In this document: in pieces, positions 7,884-15,944 of the stretch
Numbering within the stretch: the stretch's first letter is position 1
How the letters are laid out: each line of letters opens with the position of its first letter
DNA from: RUG11867 sp964553435
GTDB lineage: Bacteria; Bacillota_I; Bacilli_A; RF39; UBA660
Assembly: GCA_964553435.1 (NCBI GenBank)
Contig: CAZKKM010000002.1
Span: 1 to 39,880 of the forward strand
Reading direction: 5' to 3'
DNA length: 39,880 bases
Position numbers and translations under genes: made by a program
The notes under the pieces: generated by a model
Seen by the model: only the letters and a program-made list of their open reading frames with translations
Database searches by the model: none
What the model was told of the DNA's origin: nothing

Positions 7884-7908
7884 ATAGAGAATTGTTCTCT
7901 ATTTTTTT
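7884..7908 (+). terminator. Terminator of recA
   Basis: Perfect 8-bp stem ATAGAGAA/TTCTCTAT with loop TTG, then seven T. Confidence 0.9.
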
Positions 7909-7930
7909 GGTTTTTTCGCAAACAAAATAA

Positions 7931-7959
7931 TTGACTATCACACACGTTTATGTTAATAT
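7931..7959 (+). promoter_or_regulatory. Promoter of the three-paralog operon
   Basis: TTGACT (7931-7936), 17-bp spacer, TAATAT (7954-7959) with TGT just before it (extended -10). Confidence 0.75.
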
Positions 7960-7985
7960 ATCTACTCAAAAAGGGGAAATTTATT

Positions 7986-9002
7986 ATGAAAAAAGAAATC
8001 ACAGACACGAGTTTAAATTTTTATCGCGAACACGGCATAAACGAATGGCATGAAAAATGCCAAATTTTGGCACCTGAAGAAAAGATGCAAATCGAATTAG
8101 ATTTGGCCAACGGAAAATCGAGTGAACTTCTGGCACTCGTACGAACACCGTTCCCTTTTTTCGTCACTCGCTACTTCGCTCGTTTCCCACATGTCAAAAG
8201 TTATTTTCACGATCCAACATTTGCTTATAAATTATATCTTCTCGATGACAGCACCATGCGTTTTTTTGCTGTGACTGCCCGATGCCCCGAAATTCGCGAC
8301 ATCGATCTTCGCAGAGAAAAACATTTCAACAAACCAAACGAGTATCGCGAACGCATCGCAGATCTTTGCTATAGACGATTCGAGGATATACCATACATGA
8401 ACAGTGTCGCTTCTAAATCCAAAAGACAACTGATAAAGTATGCTTATCTCACTCAATACATCGATCTCCAAGAAGCTCAAAGATTGAACCTCTCGGTCGC
8501 ACCGACATTTGCTTACTATGGCTGCGACGGCTATGAACTTAAGACCAAGCTATCGTTTCTAAATCCGGCCGTTCGCAAGATAATAGAATTGTATTTGGGG
8601 CTTTCTAACGACGAGCGCCATACTATGAAGCAAATTGCCGAAGAATTGGGCTTGTATCTTACTCAAGTGAGTTCCATTCTTTCTATACTCTTTCCAATTA
8701 TAACTAAACCTCTTCCTGTATTTAAGTCTCATCTTGGTATCGATAAAAATTTAGAAGCCGACGGCAACATGTTCTTCTATGGAAACACTTCGTTCCAGGC
8801 CCTCGATTTCGAACTAGAATTAGCTTACATTTTCCATCAATTGCCTGCGCCTCAACGTGAATTTCTTCTTACAACTTTAGATCAAAAAACTCTAAAAGAA
8901 TATCTAGCTGCTAAATATGTGTACAAAACTCCTATCGCCTTTGCGCGTGCTTTCAATATAAATGCCGACGAAGCAGCCGAAAAGATATTACATCTTAAAT
9001 AA
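7986..9002 (+). CDS. Unrecognised tandem family, copy 1: sigma-region-4-like HTH protein
   Basis: I do not recognise this 338-residue protein as a known family. It is the first of three tandem paralogs that align almost without gaps over the first 240 residues. Shared blocks are G-I-N-E-W-H-E-K (17-24), the P-F-P-F-F-V segment (55-60), D-P-T-F-A-Y-K-L-Y (76-84), Y-A-Y-L-T-Q-Y-I-D (152-160) and L-N-P-A-V-R-K (192-198). Residues about 192-236 resemble sigma-70 region 4 (L-Y-L-G-L...I-A-E-E-L-G-L...V-S-S-I-L), suggesting DNA binding. No signal peptide or membrane helix is seen. The ATG at 7986 has AGGGG upstream and aligns with copies 2 and 3. Roles could be transcription factor, sigma-like factor or DNA structural protein. 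Confidence 0.7.
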   Translation: MKKEITDTSLNFYREHGINEWHEKCQILAPEEKMQIELDLANGKSSELLALVRTPFPFFVTRYFARFPHVKSYFHDPTFAYKLYLLDDSTMRFFAVTARCPEIRDIDLRREKHFNKPNEYRERIADLCYRRFEDIPYMNSVASKSKRQLIKYAYLTQYIDLQEAQRLNLSVAPTFAYYGCDGYELKTKLSFLNPAVRKIIELYLGLSNDERHTMKQIAEELGLYLTQVSSILSILFPIITKPLPVFKSHLGIDKNLEADGNMFFYGNTSFQALDFELELAYIFHQLPAPQREFLLTTLDQKTLKEYLAAKYVYKTPIAFARAFNINADEAAEKILHLK

Positions 9003-9017
9003 CAGGAGAATTTCATC

Positions 9018-10019
9018 ATGATAACTGAAGAAGAAGAATTTAACTTATTCATGTATCGGCAACTAGGAATTGCCGAATGGAGAGAAAAGAAATCGATTCT
9101 TTCAAAAGAAGAAGTGACAGAAATTTTAAAAGCCATAAAAGCTGGGATTTCTAACGACCTTATCGATTTAGTAAAACTTCCTTTCCCAAAATTTGTCGAA
9201 GCATATTTTTCTTCCATTCCATCCGCCCAGAAGTCTTATTTCGTCGATCCTCAATTTGCCTATAAAATGTATTTTTTAAATGACTATACTCTGCAAATGT
9301 TCTGCGAAACTCTGAGACATCCCGAATATTCCGTAAAAAAACTCGCTCAGGCATTAGAATTGAAAACAAGCTACCGCTTTAGTGACAAAATAAAATCGTT
9401 GATCGACACTAAACTGGAAGATTTTTCTAAAATGGCGAGCTTTAAAAATCGCAAACACAATTATCGAACAAAGTACATCTATCTTACACAATATATAGAT
9501 ATAGATGAGGCTCGTCGTTTGAATTTGCCTGCTGTCTTGCGTTTTATTGGATGTCAAGTCGAAAACTTCGACTTAGAAGGTAAACTGAGACTCTTGAATC
9601 CGACTGTAGAAAAAATAGTTATTTTCTATTTCGGCTTGCACGGATATTATAGACATAGCATGGAAGATATTTGCCGTTTGATGAATTTTTCTTACAGAAC
9701 CGTTTGCGAGAATTTGGAAAATATATTGGATTTTTTCCTTCATAATCTCGAAAAAACACTGCCTGAATTTGCCATTGCCATAGGCTACGATGGAACTTTG
9801 CCAAACGGAATGAAAAGATACCGCAACGAAAAATTCGCAAACCTGGATGCATATTTCACAACGAAAGCGATTTTCAACACATTGCCTGAAGAAGAGCAAC
9901 AATTTTTAGAAAAACTTCCGTTCTATGCTATTCGCTCTTACATAGAGGATAGATACTTGTTTACTACCGTAACCCAATCTCAGCAAGAAGAAACTGAAGG
10001 TGCAAAAAACATCGATTAA
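9018..10019 (+). CDS. Unrecognised tandem family, copy 2: sigma-region-4-like HTH protein
   Basis: This 333-residue paralog of the neighbouring genes keeps G-I-A-E-W-R-E-K (17-24), L-P-F-P-K-F-V (54-60), D-P-Q-F-A-Y-K-M-Y-F-L-N (78-89), Y-I-Y-L-T-Q-Y-I-D (153-161) and L-L-N-P-T-V-E-K (192-199). The HTH-like stretch runs to about 236, with I-C-R-L-M-N-F-S-Y-R-T-V at the expected recognition position. The C-terminal third is the most divergent of the three copies and ends in a charged tail. AGGAG precedes the ATG; 15 bp separate it from copy 1, so they are co-transcribed. Confidence 0.7.
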   Translation: MITEEEEFNLFMYRQLGIAEWREKKSILSKEEVTEILKAIKAGISNDLIDLVKLPFPKFVEAYFSSIPSAQKSYFVDPQFAYKMYFLNDYTLQMFCETLRHPEYSVKKLAQALELKTSYRFSDKIKSLIDTKLEDFSKMASFKNRKHNYRTKYIYLTQYIDIDEARRLNLPAVLRFIGCQVENFDLEGKLRLLNPTVEKIVIFYFGLHGYYRHSMEDICRLMNFSYRTVCENLENILDFFLHNLEKTLPEFAIAIGYDGTLPNGMKRYRNEKFANLDAYFTTKAIFNTLPEEEQQFLEKLPFYAIRSYIEDRYLFTTVTQSQQEETEGAKNID

Positions 10020-10048
10020 AATAAATATTAAAAATGGAAGTGATTATC

Positions 10049-11140
10049 ATGACTGAAATTTCATATCTCGAAAGTGCACATTTGTACGAGCATCACCGAA
10101 TAGCCGAATGGCCCGAAAAATGTTGTGTTTTGACTCCACAAGAACGCGACACAGTTCTTAGAGAAGTGAAAGAGGGAAAGAAAACACCACTAGTCGAAAT
10201 GGTTTCTTTGCCGTTTCCAGCCTTTGTTACCGTTTACTTCGAGAACATACCCCAAAGTCGAAGTTACTTTGAAGACCCATCTTTTGCCTATAAAATGTAT
10301 TTTTTAAATCCCAGCGAACTTCGTTATTTTACTGAAAAAATGCGTACACCAAAACGCCGAAGCAGTGAAATAATAGCAGAATATGCTCTACCATCACGTG
10401 TGTCTTCGAAATCACAATTGCCGATTATTCTCGAAACGAAACTTGAAAATATTCCCAAAATAAGAAGTGCAAATAATGCCAGCCGAATGCGAGAAGCAAA
10501 ATATGCCTATCTCACTCAATACATCGATCGCTCGGAAGCCGCGCGGTTACATATCCCGATAGCTGAAACTTTTGTTCGAGATGATGTCGACGGCTATGGT
10601 CTCGAAGAGAAGATGAGCATGTTAAATCCAGTCGCTCGAGCTATGATGGCACTTTATATCGGCCTTTATGGTCTTCCCCGCTTATCAAAAATAGAAATAT
10701 GCAAAAAGTTAGGCTTGCGTTTCGATTCCGACGGCATCTTCCGTATGAACGATGTCCTTGATCGCGTCATCGACAATTTTTTTCCGTTTTTCTTCAAAAC
10801 TGCCGGAGAATTTAAAAACTATTTGGGCTATGATGAAAACCGACAAATTAAGGGAAATATGATAGAATACTCATCCCAACTTGTTCGTGATCTCGATATC
10901 GAACTAGAAACACGTTTCATCATGACCCATTTATCTATCGAAACTAAAAAAGTTTTAGCTCAATATACGGCTAACGAACGCAGAATCTATGTTGCAGCTA
11001 AATATATGTTCAAAACACCAGAATCGCTTGCTCGCAACATTGTCGTTTCAAAATATCTTGCTAAAAAAATAATCGAATATTCTTCCGAAGAACCAGAAAA
11101 AGTTCTTTCCTTGATAAACAGGAATTCTATGGGTAAATAG
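10049..11140 (+). CDS. Unrecognised tandem family, copy 3: sigma-region-4-like HTH protein
   Basis: This 363-residue third paralog shares R-I-A-E-W-P-E-K-C (17-25), L-P-F-P-A-F-V (54-60), D-P-S-F-A-Y-K-M-Y-F-L-N (76-87), Y-A-Y-L-T-Q-Y-I-D (152-160) and M-L-N-P-V-A-R (191-197). An HTH-like segment follows (I-G-L-Y-G-L...I-C-K-K-L-G-L). The C-terminal block Y-V-A-A-K-Y-M-F-K-T-P matches Y-L-A-A-K-Y-V-Y-K-T-P of copy 1, showing that the C-terminal domain is also homologous. The ATG at 10049 follows GGAAGTG and aligns with the other copies; the in-frame ATG at 10034 is less likely. No clear terminator follows, so read-through into yebC is possible. Confidence 0.7.
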   Translation: MTEISYLESAHLYEHHRIAEWPEKCCVLTPQERDTVLREVKEGKKTPLVEMVSLPFPAFVTVYFENIPQSRSYFEDPSFAYKMYFLNPSELRYFTEKMRTPKRRSSEIIAEYALPSRVSSKSQLPIILETKLENIPKIRSANNASRMREAKYAYLTQYIDRSEAARLHIPIAETFVRDDVDGYGLEEKMSMLNPVARAMMALYIGLYGLPRLSKIEICKKLGLRFDSDGIFRMNDVLDRVIDNFFPFFFKTAGEFKNYLGYDENRQIKGNMIEYSSQLVRDLDIELETRFIMTHLSIETKKVLAQYTANERRIYVAAKYMFKTPESLARNIVVSKYLAKKIIEYSSEEPEKVLSLINRNSMGK

Positions 11141-11171
11141 AAGCATCGATTCTTTCTCGAGCATTTTAGGG

Positions 11172-11200
11172 TTGTAAAAACTGAAGAGAAATCGTATAAT
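11172..11200 (+). promoter_or_regulatory. Sigma-A promoter of yebC
   Basis: TTGTAA (11172-11177), 17-bp spacer, TATAAT (11195-11200). Confidence 0.8.
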
Positions 11201-11229
11201 TAAAAGGCAATGAAAAGGAAGTGAGTCCC

Positions 11230-11949
11230 ATGGGTAGGGCATTTGAAGTGAGAAAGGCGAGCATTCAAAAAAACGGAGCCGCTCGCGGTAAAATTTACAC
11301 GACTTTCGCCAAAGAAATCTATTTGGCTTGTAAAAAAGGTTCGCCGGATATCGAGGCGAACGTCGAATTGAAACGGATCGTCAACAAGGCCAAAAAACAA
11401 CAGGTGCCTAACGATATCATCGACAGAGCCATCGCAAAAGCTAAAGGAGCAGGGCAAGAAGACTATAAAGAAGTCGTATACGAAGGTTTCGGACCTGGAG
11501 CATCGACTCTCATCATAAAGACACTCACCGACAATGTCAACAGAACCGTAGGCGAAGTCCGCGCTGCTTTCAATAAAGTTCATAAAAGCCTCGGTGTTAC
11601 GAACTCAGTCACCTATAACTACGACCATCTGAGTATCGTCGGAGTCAAAAGCGATTTGGAGTCCGAACTTTTTGAAGCTCTTTTAGATGCCGGAATAGAA
11701 ATTCACGATTTAGAAAACGAAGATGGACTTCTCATCGTGACTTCGGACGCAAAGGATTCTTCTCGTGTCAAAGATGTCATCGACACCCTGATTCCGAACG
11801 CCGATTTGGAAATAGATGAAACGGGCATGTATGCCAAGGAAAAAATCACTCTCGAAGGTGAAGATCTCGAAGTATTCGACAAACTTTACAAGATGCTCGA
11901 CGACATCGACGATGTTTCGGAAATTTATACCAATGTCGAAATGAGCTGA
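11230..11949 (+). CDS. yebC: YebC/PmpR family protein, YeeN-like subgroup
   Basis: This 239-residue protein of the TACO1/YebC family starts M-G-R-A-F-E-V-R-K. Family blocks follow: K-I-Y-T-T-F-A-K-E-I-Y-L-A, V-P-N-D-I-I-D-R-A-I-A-K-A-K-G, Y-E-G-F-G-P-G, and D-N-V-N-R-T-V-G-E-V-R-A-A-F. The start and the G-P-G form are closer to YeeN than to classic YebC (as I recall those sequences). Family members were long described as transcription regulators; recent work assigns them a role in translation, relieving ribosome stalls. The start at 11230 is set by AGGAAGTG upstream and by family alignment. Confidence 0.93.
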   Translation: MGRAFEVRKASIQKNGAARGKIYTTFAKEIYLACKKGSPDIEANVELKRIVNKAKKQQVPNDIIDRAIAKAKGAGQEDYKEVVYEGFGPGASTLIIKTLTDNVNRTVGEVRAAFNKVHKSLGVTNSVTYNYDHLSIVGVKSDLESELFEALLDAGIEIHDLENEDGLLIVTSDAKDSSRVKDVIDTLIPNADLEIDETGMYAKEKITLEGEDLEVFDKLYKMLDDIDDVSEIYTNVEMS

Positions 11950-12013
11950 AGGCTAAATCCTTTGCTTTTTAAAAGACTTTATTACAACTTTCGAACCTTT
12001 ATGGAGGTATATT

Positions 12014-12532
12014 ATGGATACAGAAAAACCAATTTTTAAAATTGTCCCTTTCGAAAAAATATTGTCATTAGAAAATTCCGAAGAAATAGCCTTGATTCTC
12101 ATAACACCAAAGCAAACACTTTGTGCATTGCCAGCGACCCCCGAAATCGACCGACACCAATATCTCGTCACAGCACTCGATAAAAATATATTCGATGAAA
12201 ACATACGATTCCCTGAATACAATTGCATCGAAATTCGACTTTGTTCCACCCAAAAATTTGCCCATATCTACACACCATGCCTAATAACATCTCGCGAATT
12301 CGAGGATTTGCGAACGATCATCTCGAGACTCTGTTCATCCGATATCGATGTCACAACTTTTTTGACCGACGTCGATCCCACGAAGATCGTCTCTAAAATG
12401 AAATACGTCGACGAATTCGACGGTCTTGCCATTCTCGACTATTTCACAAAATCGAAAAAAATCGTCGAATATGAATTGCCATTCGAAGAAAGAACGGGGC
12501 TAGATTTCGAAAAAGGAAATGTACAATTATGA
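12014..12532 (+). CDS. Hypothetical protein, no recognised domain
   Basis: I do not recognise this 172-residue protein. It is acidic to neutral, with alternating beta-like segments (I-A-L-I-L-I-T near the start, C-I-E-I-R-L-C in the middle) and no signal peptide or membrane helix. GGAGG seven bases before the ATG is a strong ribosome site. It has a terminator at its stop codon and lies between yebC and rny. Codon use resembles its neighbours, so recent transfer is not indicated. Confidence 0.6.
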   Translation: MDTEKPIFKIVPFEKILSLENSEEIALILITPKQTLCALPATPEIDRHQYLVTALDKNIFDENIRFPEYNCIEIRLCSTQKFAHIYTPCLITSREFEDLRTIISRLCSSDIDVTTFLTDVDPTKIVSKMKYVDEFDGLAILDYFTKSKKIVEYELPFEERTGLDFEKGNVQL

Positions 12533-12551
12533 GGAAAATATCCTCTTTTTC
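12531..12551 (+). terminator. Short terminator at the end of the hypothetical gene
   Basis: Stem GAGGA/TCCTC with loop AAATA, then TTTTT. The stem begins in the stop codon. Confidence 0.65.
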
Positions 12552-12557
12552 TTTGAC

Positions 12558-12586
12558 TTGATTTATAGAACAAAATACATTATAAT
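12558..12586 (+). promoter_or_regulatory. Sigma-A promoter of rny
   Basis: TTGATT (12558-12563), 17-bp spacer, TATAAT (12581-12586). Confidence 0.75.
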
Positions 12587-12592
12587 TGAGGT

Positions 12593-12615
12593 GTAGATGC
12601 CCGAGAGCACTCTAC
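12593..12615 (+). other. 5'-UTR hairpin of rny
   Basis: GTAGATGC pairs with GCACTCTAC (one bulged base) around CCGAGA, at the very start of the rny transcript. It could affect mRNA stability or autoregulation by RNase Y (inference). Confidence 0.4.
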
Positions 12616-12636
12616 AAATAGAAAGTGAAGGAAACT

Positions 12637-14190
12637 ATGGAAATTACTATGATATCCATCTTGTTTCTTATCATTGGATTGATCATCGGAGTAGGAGTGG
12701 CAATTGCCATCGTTCTATTCACAGGATTGGGCGCCGGCAAGAAAGCTGACGCGATAATTGCCTCCGCTAAAAAGGAAGCGGATAAGCACAAAAGAGATAC
12801 TCTTTTAGAATTGAAAGAGGAATCACACAAGTTGAAGTTAGAAACGGACAAAGAGATTAAAGAAAGAAAAAGTGAACTCTTGAACACTGAAAACCGCTTG
12901 TTAGAACGCGAGAAATCGTTGGATAAAAGGGAAGAACTCCTCCAAAACCGCGACAATGCTCTCGAGGAGAAGAACAACAACTTAAACTTGATGCAAAGTA
13001 AAATCCAAGAAAAAGAAACGAAGATGGATGAACTTTTGAAAAGCGAAATGGAGAAACTCGAAAACATATCCAAATTCTCTAAAGAAAAAGCTCGCAGTCT
13101 CATCATCGAACGTGTCGAAAGTGATATGGCTAAAGAAATATCGGAAATGATAAAAGAACGCGAACAAGAGGCTAAACTCGAAGCAGATAAAAAAGCCAAA
13201 GATTTGCTCGTCGAATCGATGCAAAAATACTCGAACGACGTGGCTACCGAGCAGACAGTTTCGACAATAACTTTGCCATCAGATGACATGAAAGGACGTC
13301 TAATCGGTCGAGAAGGACGTAACATCAGAACGATCGAATCGGTCACTGGTGTCGATCTCATCATCGATGATACCCCAGAAACCATAGTCATATCTTCGTT
13401 CGATCCATACCGAAGAGAGATCGCACGTATGACGATAGAAACACTGATAAAAGATGGACGAATTCATCCCGCACGCATCGAAGAAGTATATGATAAAATA
13501 TGTAAGGATATGAAAGCACGCATCCTATCGCTCGGGGCCGATGCTATTCAAGAATTGGGACTTGCGAAGTTCGACCCAGAATTAGTCGCCTTGATTGGAC
13601 GTTTACATTTCCGTACCAGTTTCGGTCAAAATGCTTTACAACATTCGATTGAGGTGGCACGTCTAACAGGCCTCATGGCTGGAGAGTTAGGAGAAAATGT
13701 AAATTTTGCCAAACGAGCTGGATTACTACACGACATCGGTAAATCGATCGATTTCGAAATAGAAGGAAGCCATGTCGAAATAGGTGCAAATATAGCCAAA
13801 AAATTCCACGAATCCGAAATAGTTTTGAATTCCATCATGTCTCACCATGGCGATTGTGAACCGACTAGCATAATCGCTTGGCTAGTCCAAATCGCGGACA
13901 CTCTAAGTGCGGCGAGACCTGGTGCGAGAAACGATTCTTTCGATAATTACATCCAAAGACTCGAAAACCTTGAAGCCATTGGAAACGGCATGGAAGGAGT
14001 AGACAAATCGTATGCCCTACAAGCCGGTCGCGAACTCCGCGTCATGGTCAAACCTGATGAAGTGGACGACCTTGCCAGTTTCAAACTCGCACGAGATATT
14101 AAAGAAAAAATCGAATCCGAACTTCAATACCCGGGAACGATCAAAATTACGGTCATTCGCGAGACTCGTGCTCAAGAAGAGGCCAAATAG
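12637..14190 (+). CDS. rny: Ribonuclease Y
   Basis: This membrane-anchored endoribonuclease starts bulk mRNA decay in Gram-positive bacteria. Domain order is textbook: one N-terminal membrane helix (about residues 5-30), a long charged coiled coil to about residue 200, and a KH domain containing G-R-L-I-G-R-E-G-R-N-I-R-T. An HD domain follows with H-D-I-G-K as the metal-binding centre, then S-H-V-E-I-G and S-H-H-G-D. Length (517) is normal for the family. ATG 12637 is preferred, preceded closely by AAGGA; GTG 12625 and ATG 12649 are alternatives. Confidence 0.96.
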   Translation: MEITMISILFLIIGLIIGVGVAIAIVLFTGLGAGKKADAIIASAKKEADKHKRDTLLELKEESHKLKLETDKEIKERKSELLNTENRLLEREKSLDKREELLQNRDNALEEKNNNLNLMQSKIQEKETKMDELLKSEMEKLENISKFSKEKARSLIIERVESDMAKEISEMIKEREQEAKLEADKKAKDLLVESMQKYSNDVATEQTVSTITLPSDDMKGRLIGREGRNIRTIESVTGVDLIIDDTPETIVISSFDPYRREIARMTIETLIKDGRIHPARIEEVYDKICKDMKARILSLGADAIQELGLAKFDPELVALIGRLHFRTSFGQNALQHSIEVARLTGLMAGELGENVNFAKRAGLLHDIGKSIDFEIEGSHVEIGANIAKKFHESEIVLNSIMSHHGDCEPTSIIAWLVQIADTLSAARPGARNDSFDNYIQRLENLEAIGNGMEGVDKSYALQAGRELRVMVKPDEVDDLASFKLARDIKEKIESELQYPGTIKITVIRETRAQEEAK

Positions 14191-14214
14191 AAGGACACAT
14201 GATTGTCCTTTTTT
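14191..14214 (+). terminator. Terminator of rny
   Basis: Perfect 7-bp stem AAGGACA/TGTCCTT with loop CATGAT, then TTTT. Confidence 0.9.
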
Positions 14215-14256
14215 CGGTTTTTTAATATTATTTGGCATAAACGAGGAGGTTGTTAT

Positions 14257-14553
14257 ATGGGGAAATGGTCATTGTATATCGGTCTAGGACTTTACATGGT
14301 TTTGCTCATAATGTTGAGCTTTTGGCACGGCAAAAATGAGAATGAAGAATATAAAAAATGTGGAATAGGAGTATGGTTGAGTATCATATTCTCTTTCGGA
14401 ACAGTGATAGGTTTCTGCCAACCGACGACACCTTTGACCATACTAATCGGATGTGTATCCTTTGTCTTATTTATTATAGGTCTTTATTTGGTCATCAGAT
14501 ATAGAAAATATCTTCGCGCTTGGACTTCCCGTATGCGCAGTCCCCGACGATAA
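14257..14553 (+). CDS. Small membrane protein, three predicted helices
   Basis: This 98-residue protein has three hydrophobic segments (about residues 5-22, 38-53 and 58-80) and a very basic C-terminal tail rich in Arg. AGGAGG seven bases before ATG 14257 fixes the start. No family is recognised. It stands alone between the rny terminator and its own strong terminator. Confidence 0.65.
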   Translation: MGKWSLYIGLGLYMVLLIMLSFWHGKNENEEYKKCGIGVWLSIIFSFGTVIGFCQPTTPLTILIGCVSFVLFIIGLYLVIRYRKYLRAWTSRMRSPRR

Positions 14554-14568
14554 AATAAGGACCCATCT

Positions 14569-14595
14569 AAAAAGTGCCTTCGGAGCACTTTTTCT
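14569..14595 (+). terminator. Strong bidirectional-type terminator
   Basis: Perfect 9-bp stem AAAAAGTGC/GCACTTTTT around a loop containing TTCG, with T on the 3' side. Confidence 0.9.
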
Positions 14596-14644
14596 ATTGT
14601 CTTTTTGTTCGTCTTAATATAAAATATTTGTAGGTGGTGATAAG

Positions 14645-15943
14645 ATGGATTCGAAGACTATTTTACCGGCCGATACGTACACGGTCATAAACAGAACTAT
14701 CCTCACCGAATACGAAAGAAAGACGATCATCAGTCTGTATTCTCCCATCATCGGTTCCAATGCCACAAGCCTTTATTTTGCTCTTTGGCAAGACTTGGAT
14801 AGAAACATAAAATGTGACGAAAAATTCAACCATCATCATTTGATGAGCACACTAAAACTAGGTCTTTCTCCTCTCACGACGGCTCGCCGAGCCTTAGAAT
14901 CGATGGGCCTTTTGCGAGCTTATTACAAAGCTGGCGATTTGGGCGATTACTACTATGAAATTTTCAGTCCTTTGGAACCATACGAATTTTTCAATCATCC
15001 GATTTTTAGTGTCGTTCTTTACAACAATATCGGAAGTGCCGAGTATGCTAAACTCCAAAACTATTACAAAAGACAGGGAACTATACCTAAAGATTACGAG
15101 GAGATAACCGCTTCGCTCGATGCGAGTTTCAAATCTGTAAGTTCAGTCTCCGTTCCGATCGAAAGCGATCTCGAAGAATCGGAAAGTAGGGAAATTTCTA
15201 TCGACGACGGATACATCGATTTTGCTTTGCTGATAAGTGCTCTTCCGAAAGATTCCATAAGCGAGCGAACTTTCAACAAACGAACCCGTGCCCTCATCAA
15301 TTCTTTGGGCTTCGTCTACAATATCGACACCCTCAAAATGGTCGAACTTTTGAGAAAAGTTTTAAATGAAAATGGGGTGATCGACAAAGAAAATTTGCGT
15401 TTGAATGCCCGCAAATACTATCAATACAATAATTCTGGCTCCCTGCCCACACTCATCTATAGAACCCAGCCGGCTCACCTCAAGTCGCCAGAAGGGGATA
15501 TGTCCAATCGAGGGAAGATGCTCTATATCTTTGAAAACACGACTCCGTATGATTTTTTGCGCAACAAATATCATGGGGCCGATCCGACACCTCGCGACTT
15601 GAAGCTTTTGGAATACTTGGCCGCAGATTTACATCTGAACGCAAGTGTCATCAATGTTCTCATCGACTATGTTCTCAAAAGCAACGATAACAACCTATCC
15701 AAAGCTTACGTCGAAACCATCGCCGGTCAATGGTCGAGGCTCAAAATCGAGACGGCCGAACAGGCGATGAAGATAGCTGAAAAGGAGCACAAAAAAAATA
15801 AAGCTAAAGTCTTCACCGTCAAAGAAAAAAATTCTAAGGCAAATCCTACCACACCGATTTGGTTCAATGATACCAAAGATGCCGAAGAGATAAGTGACGA
15901 AGACAAGCGCGAACTTGAATCTATGTTAAAGGAGTTCAAATAA
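14645..15943 (+). CDS. dnaB: Replication initiation and membrane attachment protein DnaB (Bacillus type)
   Basis: This 432-residue homologue of Bacillus DnaB is the co-loader that works with DnaD and DnaI to place the replicative helicase at oriC and at restart sites. The N-terminal winged-helix region has the family pattern L-Y-S-P-I-I-G-S-N-A-T-S-L-Y, followed by L-L-R-A-Y-Y-K. The C-terminal DnaB_2/DDBH2 region carries L-L-E-Y-L-A-A-D-L-H-L-N and V-I-N-V-L-I-D-Y-V-L-K, typical of DnaB/DnaD. AGGTGGTGA precedes the ATG. dnaI starts one base after its stop, a very conserved arrangement that confirms the call. Confidence 0.9.
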   Translation: MDSKTILPADTYTVINRTILTEYERKTIISLYSPIIGSNATSLYFALWQDLDRNIKCDEKFNHHHLMSTLKLGLSPLTTARRALESMGLLRAYYKAGDLGDYYYEIFSPLEPYEFFNHPIFSVVLYNNIGSAEYAKLQNYYKRQGTIPKDYEEITASLDASFKSVSSVSVPIESDLEESESREISIDDGYIDFALLISALPKDSISERTFNKRTRALINSLGFVYNIDTLKMVELLRKVLNENGVIDKENLRLNARKYYQYNNSGSLPTLIYRTQPAHLKSPEGDMSNRGKMLYIFENTTPYDFLRNKYHGADPTPRDLKLLEYLAADLHLNASVINVLIDYVLKSNDNNLSKAYVETIAGQWSRLKIETAEQAMKIAEKEHKKNKAKVFTVKEKNSKANPTTPIWFNDTKDAEEISDEDKRELESMLKEFK

Positions 15944-15944
15944 A

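Noticed and set aside
7986..11140. Mobile element or prophage insertion between recA and rny
   Set aside because: No transposase, integrase, terminal repeats or target duplication is seen, and codon use matches the flanks. Tandem duplication explains the three genes better.
12612..13391. Long minus-strand frame opposite rny
   Set aside because: It is very rich in Ser and Leu, as expected for the reverse of the Lys/Glu-rich coiled coil, and has no support as a gene.
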